Of a DNA stretch of 64,000 bases, positions 7,474 through 16,959 are shown one piece after another. Source of the DNA: Pseudomonadota bacterium (lineage in GTDB: Bacteria > Pseudomonadota > Gammaproteobacteria > Steroidobacterales > JBCBZW01); assembly GCA_039193195.1 (NCBI GenBank), contig JBCCWS010000030.1, forward strand, positions 1-64,000. The letters are read 5' to 3'. The notes under the pieces are model-generated. The model did no database searches. It was not told the DNA's origin and saw only the letters and a program-made list of their open reading frames with translations. Every line of letters starts with the position of its first letter. Positions within the stretch are counted from its first letter, which is position 1. Both the position numbers and the translations under genes were made by a program.

Positions 7474-8000
7474 GTTTAACAGCTGATTCTATCGACGCCG
7501 CAGCAATTTCCCAGGCGATGTAACCAGCGACAAATGGAAGCGATTAATCCGCATAAGTAACTGACTCCGTAGGTCGCTCGCCATCCAAAGGCCTTGGGAA
7601 AGTGTAGCGTGCGCAGCAATTGCCCACGCAGTATAACCAGCAAAGAGTGTAGGCTAGGTGTCGAGCGCAAGCCCAGGGAAGTAAAGCTGTTATCAGCTGC
7701 TGCCCCACCGCAAAGCCCCCGTGAAATTGTCGCGGGCGCGATATAACCCCCAACGCAGCCGCCCGCGGCGATCCAAACCCATGCGTTCTAGTCAGCGAGC
7801 GGGCAGGGGAGTCGGGCGCCCTCCAATCCGGGACTCAACCCCCCAATTGCGAGTAGCGGAGCCCCCCTCGCGCGCCATCGAACGCCCCGCCGCCCATTTC
7901 CTAGTAAGCTCCGCGATCGCCCTTCGCGCTGAGCTCTCCGCCCGCCCAACCGGCCGCGCTCGCTCGAATCCACCGCAGACGCCCCCGGAGCCGCCGCCCT
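7474..8000. other. cassette-array left boundary and leader, no gene assigned
   Basis: GTTTAAC at 7474-7480 is the outer core of cassette D. No 99-base attC follows it, so this edge is either an attI-like remnant or a different site type. Two related blocks follow, GCAGCAATTTCCCAGG at 7500 and GCAGCAATTGCCCACG at 7613, each continuing into a TAACCAGC motif about 110 bases apart. On the minus strand they encode AGYIAWEIAA and AGYTAWAIAA in the same relative frame, so they may be remnants of a duplicated short coding unit. From 7700 to 8000 lies the leader of the MFS gene, where no promoter stands out. Confidence 0.4.
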
Positions 8001-9269
8001 GTGACCACCGAAGACGCCAGCCAGCCAGACGCCAGCGACCAGGCCGCGCCTGGCTCCCAGGCGGCCCCCCAACAAGGCGCCATCGTCTTCCTCCTCGCCA
8101 CCGCCTTCATCAACTCCATGGGCATGGGCCTCACCACCCCCGTCATGCCGGCGCTCCTGGAGGAGCTCTCCGGCGGCGACATCTCCGACGCGGCTTTCTG
8201 GGGCGGCGTCGCCCTGGTGAGCTACGCCCTGATGCAGTTCGTCTTCTCCCCCATCGTAGGGGCCCTGTCAGACCGTTACGGCCGCCGGCCCATCCTCCTC
8301 TTCTCCCTCATCGCCTTCGCTGCAGACATGCTGCTGCTAGCGGTGGTCAACGCCCTGTGGATGTTCATCGTGGTCCGCGCCGTGGCTGGCATCTTCGCAT
8401 CCACCTTCTCCACCACCGCGGCCTACGTGGCGGACGTGACCCCGCCGGACAAGCGCGCCCAACGCTTCGCCATGATCGGCGCGGCCTTCGGCGCCGGCTT
8501 CATCTTCGGCCCGGCCATCGGCGGCGCCTTAGGTGACATCGACACGCGCCTCCCCTTCTTCGCGGGCGCGGCGGTGGCGGGTGCCAACGCGGTCTTCGGC
8601 GCCTTCGTGGTCCGTGAGTCCCTCCCCGAGTCCATGCGCCGTCCCTTCAGCTGGGCCCGCGCCACCACCGTGGGCACGATCATGAGCCTCACCCGCATGC
8701 CGGGGGTGGCGCGGCTGCTGCCCGTGTTCTTTCTGGCTACCTTGTCCACGTGGGTGTATCCCACGGTGTGGTCGTACGTGGCGACGGCGAAGTTCGCCTG
8801 GACGGAGGGGCAGATCGGCTGGTCCATCGCCTACTACGGCATGATCGCCTTCATTGCCCAGGCCCTGGTGCTGCAGGTGGTGCTACCGCGGATCAGCTTG
8901 GCCCTGGCGGTGTGGGCGTCCCTGCTGGTGGAAGCCCTGGCGCTCACGGGTATTGGCCTGGCCACGGTGGGGTGGGTGGTGTACGCCATGATCACCACGT
9001 CCCTGTTCTCGGCGATGCAGGACCCGGCGATTCGCCAGCAGCTGTCGGCCCGCGTGCCGGCGGACGCTCAGGGCGAGCTGCAGGGTGGGCTGTCGGCGCT
9101 CACGAGCATCGCGATGATCCTGGCGCCTCTTCTATACAACGGCCTCTTCACCCTGTCGTCGGGGGCAGACCCGGTGCTGTCGCTGCCAGGCTCGCCCTTT
9201 CTGGTGGCGGCGGTGTTCTCCCTGGTGGCGATCGCCTTCTACGTCCGAGCCATGCATCGGAAGGACTGA
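8001..9269 (+). CDS. MFS drug exporter, TetA-like
   Basis: A 422-residue inner-membrane protein with about 12 hydrophobic segments, from a GTG start. The loop after helix 2 has the MFS motif A, GALSDRYGRRP, in the form typical of the TCR/Tet branch of drug:proton antiporters. The first 25 residues are polar and rich in Ala, Ser and Gln, so a later start is possible, but no better ribosome site is visible. Substrate cannot be told from sequence; close Tet(A)-like paralogues often export unknown compounds. It stands alone between the cassette array and nnrU, 84 bases before the latter. Confidence 0.85.
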   Translation: MTTEDASQPDASDQAAPGSQAAPQQGAIVFLLATAFINSMGMGLTTPVMPALLEELSGGDISDAAFWGGVALVSYALMQFVFSPIVGALSDRYGRRPILLFSLIAFAADMLLLAVVNALWMFIVVRAVAGIFASTFSTTAAYVADVTPPDKRAQRFAMIGAAFGAGFIFGPAIGGALGDIDTRLPFFAGAAVAGANAVFGAFVVRESLPESMRRPFSWARATTVGTIMSLTRMPGVARLLPVFFLATLSTWVYPTVWSYVATAKFAWTEGQIGWSIAYYGMIAFIAQALVLQVVLPRISLALAVWASLLVEALALTGIGLATVGWVVYAMITTSLFSAMQDPAIRQQLSARVPADAQGELQGGLSALTSIAMILAPLLYNGLFTLSSGADPVLSLPGSPFLVAAVFSLVAIAFYVRAMHRKD

Positions 9270-9353
9270 GTATTGTCCACGCTGGTTGGTGCGCGCTGCG
9301 CCGACTAGACTGCTTCCGTTCCCTCCCTACGGCCCATAGGAAACGGAATCCTC

Positions 9354-9926
9354 ATGACGATCTTGCTGATTGGACTGGTGCTTTTTCTCGGCGTGCACTC
9401 GGTGTCGATCTTCGCCTTGCCCTGGCGCGACGCCGTGGTGGCGCGCCATGCGGTGCTCTTCAAAGCGGGATACGGCATCCTCTCGCTAGTCGGGTTGCTT
9501 CTGATCATCGACGGCTACGGCCACTCGCGCCTGGAGAACGCGCCCCTCTGGGCGGCGCCAGGTTTCATGCGCCACCTGGTGGCGCTGCTGATGCTGCCGG
9601 TGTTCATCTGCTTCTTCGCCTCGTACTTCCCGGGGCGTATCAAGACGGCTCTTAAGCACCCGCAGCTGGTGGCAGTGAAGCTGTGGGCGTTCTCCCACCT
9701 CCTGGTGAACAGCGCCTTGCCGGATCTGATCCTGTTCGGGTCCTTCCTGGCTTGGGCGGTGGTAGACCGTATCTCGATGAAGCGTCGCCCCGTGCGCGAG
9801 CCGGTGCTGACGGCGCCGGCGAGCGGCTTGAACGACATCCTCCTGGTGGTCGTCGGCCTCACGGGCTACGCGGGGTTCGCCTTTTGGGGTCACCTGGCGC
9901 TGATCGGCGTTTACCCCTTCGGCTAG
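9354..9926 (+). CDS. NnrU family membrane protein
   Basis: 190 residues with five to six hydrophobic helices. The start ILLIGLVLFLGVHSVSIF and the middle section LVAVKLWAFSHLLVNS...DLILFGSFLAWAV match the NnrU/MFS-independent family first found beside denitrification genes. The HS pair and conserved KLWAFSHLLVN block are family features. NnrU proteins are inner-membrane proteins with limited functional data; a link to NO/nitrite metabolism is known from neighbours elsewhere, but no denitrification genes are seen here. Starts at ATG 9354. Confidence 0.82.
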   Translation: MTILLIGLVLFLGVHSVSIFALPWRDAVVARHAVLFKAGYGILSLVGLLLIIDGYGHSRLENAPLWAAPGFMRHLVALLMLPVFICFFASYFPGRIKTALKHPQLVAVKLWAFSHLLVNSALPDLILFGSFLAWAVVDRISMKRRPVREPVLTAPASGLNDILLVVVGLTGYAGFAFWGHLALIGVYPFG

Positions 9927-9990
9927 GTCTTGGCGCCTAGCCGGTTGCGCAAGTACGCTGCCCGTGGAGCCTTGCGAAAGCCCTGCGAAA

Positions 9991-10020
9991 CCTAGTGTTC
10001 CTTGAATTCCTGGGAGTTTC
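9991..10020 (+). promoter_or_regulatory. shared upstream motif before pckA (also before katG)
   Basis: CCTAGTGTTC at 9991-10000 followed by TTGAATTCCTGGG recurs at 59248-59270 (CCTAGTGTTC then TTGCGATCCTGGG), each about 55-95 bases before the start of a plus-strand metabolic gene. It may be a regulator site or a worn MITE end, since the MITEs here also begin CTAGTGT. Confidence 0.3.
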
Positions 10021-10095
10021 CTCCAACGTCACTTTTCGCTGCGTAGTTTCACGTGTAACCTTTTAGCCCCTTATTGATGCGAAGGGTGTAAGACC

Positions 10096-11679
<1,584 letters not shown>

Positions 11680-11728
11680 TCGACCGACCTCTGGCCGGGA
11701 GCGTGCTCTCGGCCGGAGCGCCGACCCC

Positions 11729-12001
11729 CTAGCGGCGGTACTTCCCCAGCAGCTCCACTAGCTCGGCGAACTTTCGCTGCTGCTCGTCCTCGTCGCCTGA
11801 AGCGATCGCTGCCGCCACGCAGGTGGAGGTGTGGTCTTTCAGCACCGCGTCCTCCACCTTGCCGAGGGCGGCCTTGATCGCCTGCAGCTGCTGCAAAACG
11901 TCGATGCAGTAGCGCTCTTCTTCCAGCATTCGTGCAACGCCCCGCACCTGACCCTCGATGCGTTTCAGGCGCTTGATCGTGGCGGGTGTGCTCTCGTGCA
12001 T
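11729..12001 (-). CDS. csoR: CsoR-family copper-sensing repressor
   Basis: A 90-residue all-helical DUF156 protein from ATG 11999-12001. The opening KRLKRIEGQVRGVARMLEEE is the DNA-contacting helix of the family. The metal residues are visible: Cys in RYCIDVL (about residue 34), then His and Cys in LKDHTSTC, the C-H-C set that binds Cu(I) in CsoR; a nickel or formaldehyde sensor would differ here. It is divergent from copA with a palindromic operator between them, so it most likely represses both and releases DNA on copper. A longer frame reaching 12364 is only read-through of antisense copA sequence. Confidence 0.9.
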   Translation of the reverse strand: MHESTPATIKRLKRIEGQVRGVARMLEEERYCIDVLQQLQAIKAALGKVEDAVLKDHTSTCVAAAIASGDEDEQQRKFAELVELLGKYRR

Positions 12002-12036
12002 GCGTCCTTGAATCTGATGGTCTGCTTCGATTACTT

Positions 12037-12061
12037 TATACCCCTTACCAGTATAGGGTAT
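12037..12061. promoter_or_regulatory. palindromic CsoR operator between csoR and copA
   Basis: ATACCC...GGGTAT arms (12038-12043 and 12055-12060) sit in the 72-base divergent leader, surrounded by an AT-rich stretch (TTACTTTATACC) that likely holds promoter -10 elements. CsoR sites are G-tract palindromes of this form. A second GGGG at 12065-12068 is part of the copA ribosome site. Operator identity is inferred from position and symmetry. Confidence 0.65.
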
Positions 12062-12073
12062 CAAGGGGTTCGG

Positions 12074-13891
12074 GTGGACAGGCGGCAATGGTTGCAGGGG
12101 ATGGCAGGGCTCACCGGCCTGGTGGCACTGCCGGCATGGGCTCGCAGCGGACACGGCACGGATCTGCGCGGCCTGCGCGTGCTCGCGGGCACCGAGTTCG
12201 ACCTGCGCGTCACCTCGGGTCACACGCGCATCGACGGCCGCCGCGGCCATACGGTGCTCGTCAACGGCCAGCTGCCCGCGCCGCTCCTTCGCTGGCGCGA
12301 GGGCGAGCAGGTGACCCTGCGCGTCACCAACGCCCTTGACGAGCCCACCTCCATCCACTGGCATGGCTTGCTGCTGCCCTACCGGATGGACGGCGTGCCC
12401 GGCGTGTCCTTCCCCGGCATCGACCCGGGGGAGACCTTCACCTATCGCTTTCCCTTACGCCAGGCGGGCACCTACTGGTACCACAGCCACTCGGGCCTAC
12501 AGGAGCAGCAGGGTCACTACGGCCCGATCGTCATCGAGCCGCGCAACGGCGACGCCGTGGCCTACGACCGCGAACTGGTGATCGTCCTGTCCGACTGGAG
12601 CTTCGAACACCCCCATCGCATCTTCGCCAAGCTGAAAAAGATGAGTGATAACTACAACTTTCAGCAACGCACGGTGGGCGACTTCATCGCCGAGGCCGCG
12701 AAGCGGGGCTTCGATCGCGCCTTCGCCAATCGCACCATGTGGGGCGCCATGCGCATGAACCCCACGGATATCGCAGACGTCACCGCCGCCACCTACACCT
12801 ACCTGATCAACGGCCACTCGCCGGGCGAGAACTGGACCGGTCTCTTCGCCCTGGGCGAACGCGTGCGCCTGCGCCTGATCAACGCGTCGGCGATGACCAT
12901 CTTCAACGTGCGCATCCCAGGCTTGCCGCTGAACGTGGTGCAGGCGGATGGTCAGGACGTGCAGCCTATCGAGGTCGGTGAACTGCAAATCGGCACCGCC
13001 GAGACCTTCGATGTGCTCGTGCAGCCGACGCAGGATAGGGCCTACACGCTGGTGGCCGAGACCAACGATCGCAGCGGTTTTGCGCGCGCGACGCTCGCCC
13101 CGCGCATGGGCATGACGGCCCCCGTGCCGCCCCTGCGGCCACGCCCCACGCTGACGATGAAGGACATGGCGATGGACCACGCCGACAGGGGCCACGGCGC
13201 CATGGATACCAGCGGCAAGCTGGCCCACAGTGCGGTGGGGCACGAGAAGATGGCTCACGCCGCGATGCAGCACGGCGCCATGGATCACAGCAAGATGCAC
13301 CATGGCACGAAGGGCAGCGAAGCCCTGGACAGCGCCGCGATGGCCGCATCGCTAGAAGCCCCCCAACGCCACGACCACCCCAAGGGCCCCGGCGTCGTCA
13401 GCCTGGCGATGAACCCCGTCAACCGCCTCCACGAGCCGCCCGCCGGCCTCGAGGACGTCGGCCATCGCGTCCTCGTCTACACGGACCTCAAGAGCCTGCA
13501 GCGCGTGCCCGATCCTCGTCCGCCCGAGCGCGAGATGGAGCTGCACCTCACGAGCAACATGGAACGCTACATGTGGTCCTTCGACGGCCGACGCTTCGCC
13601 GAGGTCCGCGAGCCCATCGTGTTCCGCTACGGCGAGCGTCTGCGCCTAGGCCTGGTCAACGACACCATGATGCCGCACCCGATCCACCTGCACGGCATGT
13701 TCTTCGAACTGGTTACCGAGGCCCCGCCAGCCCACCGTCCCCGCAAACACACGGTGGTCGTGAAGCCGGGCGAGAAGATGGCCGTCGACATCACCGCGGA
13801 CGAGCCAGGCGAGTGGGTCTTCCACTGCCATCTGCTCTACCACATGCACGCTGGCATGATGCGCATCGTCTCCGTGCGCGACACCGTATGA
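12074..13891 (+). CDS. copA: CopA-type multicopper oxidase, periplasmic copper resistance
   Basis: 605 residues from GTG 12074 (AAGGGG five bases upstream). The N-terminus VDRRQWLQGMAGLTGLVALP has a twin-arginine-like signal, so the folded, copper-loaded enzyme is exported by Tat. Copper ligand motifs are all present: SIHWHG, YWYHSHSG, HPIHLHG and HCHLLYHMHAGM. Between them (about residues 360-430) is a Met/His-rich insert with repeats such as MDHADRGH and HGAMDHSKMHH, typical of CopA and used to bind Cu. It oxidises or sequesters Cu(I) in the periplasm. It overlaps copB by four bases and is controlled from the csoR-side operator. Confidence 0.93.
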   Translation: MDRRQWLQGMAGLTGLVALPAWARSGHGTDLRGLRVLAGTEFDLRVTSGHTRIDGRRGHTVLVNGQLPAPLLRWREGEQVTLRVTNALDEPTSIHWHGLLLPYRMDGVPGVSFPGIDPGETFTYRFPLRQAGTYWYHSHSGLQEQQGHYGPIVIEPRNGDAVAYDRELVIVLSDWSFEHPHRIFAKLKKMSDNYNFQQRTVGDFIAEAAKRGFDRAFANRTMWGAMRMNPTDIADVTAATYTYLINGHSPGENWTGLFALGERVRLRLINASAMTIFNVRIPGLPLNVVQADGQDVQPIEVGELQIGTAETFDVLVQPTQDRAYTLVAETNDRSGFARATLAPRMGMTAPVPPLRPRPTLTMKDMAMDHADRGHGAMDTSGKLAHSAVGHEKMAHAAMQHGAMDHSKMHHGTKGSEALDSAAMAASLEAPQRHDHPKGPGVVSLAMNPVNRLHEPPAGLEDVGHRVLVYTDLKSLQRVPDPRPPEREMELHLTSNMERYMWSFDGRRFAEVREPIVFRYGERLRLGLVNDTMMPHPIHLHGMFFELVTEAPPAHRPRKHTVVVKPGEKMAVDITADEPGEWVFHCHLLYHMHAGMMRIVSVRDTV

Positions 13892-14655
13892 GATCGATAG
13901 GCGCAGCGCTCGCTTGCGCGGGCGCCTTGTGGTTGCCGAGCGCGATTTGCCTTGCCGCCGAGACCTCATTCGCAGCTGATCACGACCACGACGCACGCAT
14001 GGCAACGGCCCGCGAGGCCCTCTACGCCAGCCACGGCAACCAATTGGTGGGCCTGGTCTTGGGCGAGCGCCTCGAGACACAGCTGCGCGACGGCGATGAC
14101 AATACGGTCTGGGAGGCCCAGGGCTGGTACGGCGGCGATCTGCGCAAGTGGTGGTGGAAGAGCGAGGGCGACTACGCCCACGGCGAAGGTGCTTTCGAAG
14201 AGGTGGAGCTGCAGTCGCTCTACAGCCGGGCGGTAGCCCCGTTTTGGGACGTGCAGATGGGGCTACGCATGGACCTCGAGCCAACGCCCTTGCGCACCTA
14301 CGCCACCCTGGGCGTGCAGGGCGTGGCGCCCTATTGGTTCGAGCTGGATGCGGCCCTATTTCTCAGCGATCGTGGCGATCTGAGCGCCCGGCTGGAGGCG
14401 GAGTACGAACTGCGGTTGACCCAGCGCTTGTTGCTGCAGCCACGGGTGGAGCTGAACGTGGCCCTGACCGAGGACGCGTCGCGGCGCGTGGACGATGGGC
14501 CTAACGATGTGGAAGCCGGTGTTCGCTTGCGTTACGAAGTGCGCCGCGAGTTCGCCCCCTATATCGGCGCAGTGTGGGCACGAGCTGGTGGAGGCCAAGA
14601 CGATGCTGACCCTGCCGGCTGGAGACTGGTGGGCGGTTTCCGCTTCTGGTTCTGA
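13888..14655 (+). CDS. copB: CopB outer-membrane copper resistance protein
   Basis: 255 residues; ATG 13888 lies within the copA stop (ATGA overlap), so the two are translationally coupled. A signal peptide ends near AAETSFA. The mature part has the family pattern: GNQLVGLVLGERLETQL, WWWKSEGDYA and alternating beta strands with a final ...GWRLVGGFRFWF, whose C-terminal aromatic marks an outer-membrane barrel. CopB proteins work with CopA in copper tolerance. Unlike many CopB proteins it lacks a long N-terminal Met-rich region; only HDHDARM remains. Confidence 0.9.
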   Translation: MRSIGAALACAGALWLPSAICLAAETSFAADHDHDARMATAREALYASHGNQLVGLVLGERLETQLRDGDDNTVWEAQGWYGGDLRKWWWKSEGDYAHGEGAFEEVELQSLYSRAVAPFWDVQMGLRMDLEPTPLRTYATLGVQGVAPYWFELDAALFLSDRGDLSARLEAEYELRLTQRLLLQPRVELNVALTEDASRRVDDGPNDVEAGVRLRYEVRREFAPYIGAVWARAGGGQDDADPAGWRLVGGFRFWF

Positions 14656-14696
14656 GGCTGCTAGGGTGGGGCTCGGGTCTTTTGAGGGCTGACGCG

Positions 14697-15224
14697 ATGA
14701 GCCGTCCCACGATGCGCACAGGACTTCTCCACCGACTTCGACGCGCTTGGTGGCTATGCTTGTTGGCCGCCCCCGCCTCCCTTAGCGCGCAGCTCGACAC
14801 CGGGATCTTCCTGCCCGAGGGCGCGCAGGCGGCGGACTCGGTTCGCTGGCGTGACATCGAGAGTTTCACTCCCCTGAGCCGCGATCTCATCTTGGTCCGC
14901 ACCCGCTCGGGGCCGTATCTGCTCACCCTCAAGCGAGCCTGCCCGGGCCTGCGCAGCGACAGCATTATCGTCACGGAGCAGGAGAACGGCGCCTTCGAAC
15001 CGCGCACGGACCTGCTGCGTGCCGCGCCGCCGCCGAACTCCGGTCTAGGCCCTAGAGCCCTCAACGGGCACGGAGAATTCACCCGCGGTGGCCTGCTGGA
15101 GGGCACCACGCGTTGCCGCCCGGACGCGCTCTTCGCTGTCGACGAGGAGGGCGTCGAGTGGGTCGAGGCGGCGATTGCTGAGCAGCGCGAGCAGAGGAAA
15201 AAACGTAGGCGTCGCAAGCAGTAG
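14697..15224 (+). CDS. secreted DUF6491-like hypothetical protein
   Basis: 175 residues from ATG 14697, with GAGGG nine bases upstream. A signal peptide is clear (LRRAWWLCLLAAPASLSA). The segment around YLLTLKRACPGLRSDSIIVT resembles the YLLTL..pCPgL motif of small DUF6491-type proteins, followed by a second Cys in TTRCRPDALFAVDE. The C-terminus is very basic (EQRKKRRRRKQ). Function is unknown. It lies 41 bases after copB but has no known link to copper. Confidence 0.6.
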   Translation: MSRPTMRTGLLHRLRRAWWLCLLAAPASLSAQLDTGIFLPEGAQAADSVRWRDIESFTPLSRDLILVRTRSGPYLLTLKRACPGLRSDSIIVTEQENGAFEPRTDLLRAAPPPNSGLGPRALNGHGEFTRGGLLEGTTRCRPDALFAVDEEGVEWVEAAIAEQREQRKKRRRRKQ

Positions 15225-15235
15225 CACCGATACAG

Positions 15236-15253
15236 GCCCCGTGTCCTAGGGGC
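15236..15253 (+). terminator. hairpin after the copA-copB-DUF6491 run
   Basis: GGCCCC (15236-15241) pairs with GGGGCC (15248-15253) around a short loop, 12 bases after the stop codon. There is no T-run, so termination may be weak. A further GC hairpin (GGCCCAGCGGCGCTGGCC) follows at about 15278. Confidence 0.35.
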
Positions 15254-15448
15254 CCTAGCGGGTCCGCGTGACCGCCATTGGCCCAGCGGCGCTGGCCAAC
15301 GGGCCCGATGGTGACCGGAATCGATTGACCGGCTTCACGTAATTCGCGATGATCATAGCGGCAATCCTTGTGGTGGGCGCAATGCCATCACCCCGATGCC
15401 CGCCGCCGGCGGCTTCCCGGCGAAGGCCTCGGCCACACGAGAACCCTC

Positions 15449-16300
15449 ATGGACACAAGCGGCGCTACCACTGCCCTGGATCGAGACGCGCTCGAACGGG
15501 CGCTCGACGTCCACCATTCGCAGCGACGCAAGCTCGACCCGGATGCGCTGCGCTCGGTGGCCAGTGAGGTGCTCGCCCAGCTCTCGCGCCGCTTGCGCGC
15601 AGAGTCGCTGCCGCCGGGGTCACCCGATCTCGTGTTACTCGACCGGTTCTGCGACGCCTTGGTGGGCGATGATGATCTCGCCGGCACTCACATGATCAGC
15701 GAGGCACAAGCCGATGGCGCGTCGATGGATGCCCTGTACCTGGGCTACCTCGGCGAGGCGGCCCGACGCCTGGGCGAGCGCTGGGAAGCGGACGAGATCT
15801 CCTTCTGGCAGATGACGGTCGCCGCGGGGCGTGTCTACGTGATCATGCGTGGCCTGCGCCTTCACTTCGCGCCGCAGCCCTTCGATGTGCGTCGCCACGC
15901 CCTGTTCTCCACCATGCCCGGCGATCAGCACACGCTCGGCGTGTCGATCGCTGCCGACCTATTCCGCGCTCGGGGCTGGGACATTCAGCTCCTGTTCCCT
16001 GACACTCAAGAGGAGTTGGTGCGGGGGCTCGAGCGCAGCGATCACGTGATCATCGGCGTCTCGGTGAGTCGGCCGGGGCAGCTGGTGGCCCTTGCAAAGC
16101 TGGTGATCGCGTTGCGCGTGGCGCGTCCCTACGGCCATATCATCGTCAGCGGTCATATCGTGAGCGAGGAGCCGGACGTGATGGACCTGGTGGACGCGGA
16201 CGGCTTTGCCGCGTCGGCCCCGGCCGCGATCGATAAGCTCGAACGGCTGATCACCGAGCAGCGCCGACCGGCGCCAGCCACCCTGACCGAGTCACCCTAA
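15449..16300 (+). CDS. stand-alone cobalamin (B12)-binding regulator-like protein
   Basis: 283 residues. The second half has a Rossmann-like B12 domain: MPGDQHTLGVSIAADLFRAR contains the D-x-H-x-x-G cobalamin-binding motif (near residue 155), followed by the strands DVQLL-type, IIGVSVS and HIIVSGH. The preceding helical region (EADEISFWQMTVAAGRVYVIMR) resembles the four-helix cap of methionine-synthase-type modules. No catalytic domain, DNA-binding domain or PAS domain is attached. PpaA/AerR-type light or redox antirepressors have this architecture, but no photosynthesis genes are in the window. Upstream in-frame codons to 15368 lack a ribosome site. Confidence 0.75.
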   Translation: MDTSGATTALDRDALERALDVHHSQRRKLDPDALRSVASEVLAQLSRRLRAESLPPGSPDLVLLDRFCDALVGDDDLAGTHMISEAQADGASMDALYLGYLGEAARRLGERWEADEISFWQMTVAAGRVYVIMRGLRLHFAPQPFDVRRHALFSTMPGDQHTLGVSIAADLFRARGWDIQLLFPDTQEELVRGLERSDHVIIGVSVSRPGQLVALAKLVIALRVARPYGHIIVSGHIVSEEPDVMDLVDADGFAASAPAAIDKLERLITEQRRPAPATLTESP

Positions 16301-16796
16301 GGCTGGGGCGTCAGCCGGGCGATAAAGTGGGCGTCGACGTAGGCGCCGTCGCGAAATGCGTACGCCCGCGCCGTGCCTTCCACCTCGAAGCCATGCTTAC
16401 GGTAGAGGTACAAGGCGGGCTCGTTGTCCACGTACACTTCGGCTTCCAGGCGCCGTAGGGCCAGCCAGTTGTCCGCCATCTCGATGGCGGCGCCGAGCAG
16501 GGCGCTGCCAACGCCCTGGCCCTGATATGCCGCCAGCACGCCGATGCCGAAGGTGCCCGCATGGCGCCGCCGCGGCTGCTCCTGGGTCAGGAGCGAGATC
16601 TGTCCGACCACCTCTCCCTCGCACTGCGCCACTAAGCTGTACGCTCCTGGTGGCCGCATCCGCTCCCATCGAGCCTGCTAGTCCTTGCGGGAGACGTACG
16701 GCAGCTGGAGCGTGTTGGCGTAGGCTGAGCGTCGTAGATCGCGGCGACCGCGTCGACGTCCTCCGCGCGGCTGTGGCGAACAGTGATCGTCTTCAT
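16297..16796 (-). pseudogene. broken GNAT acetyltransferase
   Basis: The intact gene would start at ATG 16794-16796 (MKTITVRHSRAEDVDAVAAIYDAQ). After that the frame must shift to read ANTLQLPYVSRKD, which meets a TAG near 16680, then continue in the same frame with QARWERMRPPGAYSLVAQ. The rest (GIGVLAAYQGQGVGSALL, the acetyl-CoA-binding motif, and YLYRKHGFEVEGT) is complete to the stop at 16297. One frameshift plus one nonsense codon mark it as a pseudogene, unless the 120-residue C-terminal piece from 16659 is made alone, which lacks the first strand and helices. It overlaps the B12 gene's stop by four bases in a convergent layout. Confidence 0.8.
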
Positions 16797-16848
16797 CGGG
16801 CTGTCCCTGTCTAGACAAGCGGGCAATCCGGGCACCCTCGCTACGAGC

Positions 16849-16957
16849 AGATGTTGCCGCTTGCTTGTGGCGTGTCGATGCCATTGGCTGCGCGACGCGC
16901 CTTGCTGACGCTGCCCCTACGCAGACTGAGCGTTACCTTGTTTACCAAGCGGCCCAC
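16849..16957 (+). repeat. half copy of MITE type 1
   Basis: From GATGCCATTGGCTGCGCGAC to TTTACCAAGCGGCCCAC this matches the right half of the complete element at 22082-22256, ending at the same CCCAC followed by TA. The left half is absent, so the element is truncated. It abuts the molybdopterin-oxidase fragment. Confidence 0.75.
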
Positions 16958-16959
16958 TA

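Noticed and set aside
7720-8536. 271-residue plus-strand frame overlapping the MFS gene start
   Set aside because: Arg/Pro/His-rich out-of-frame reading of MFS coding DNA; not an integrase, which I looked for at this edge of the cassette array.
11831-12073. N-terminal extension of the multicopper oxidase upstream of 12074
   Set aside because: It would run across csoR on the other strand and through the operator; the GTG at 12074 has a good ribosome site and is followed directly by the Tat signal.
12497-13303. 268-residue frame antisense to copA
   Set aside because: Produced by the Met/His-rich insert of CopA read backwards.
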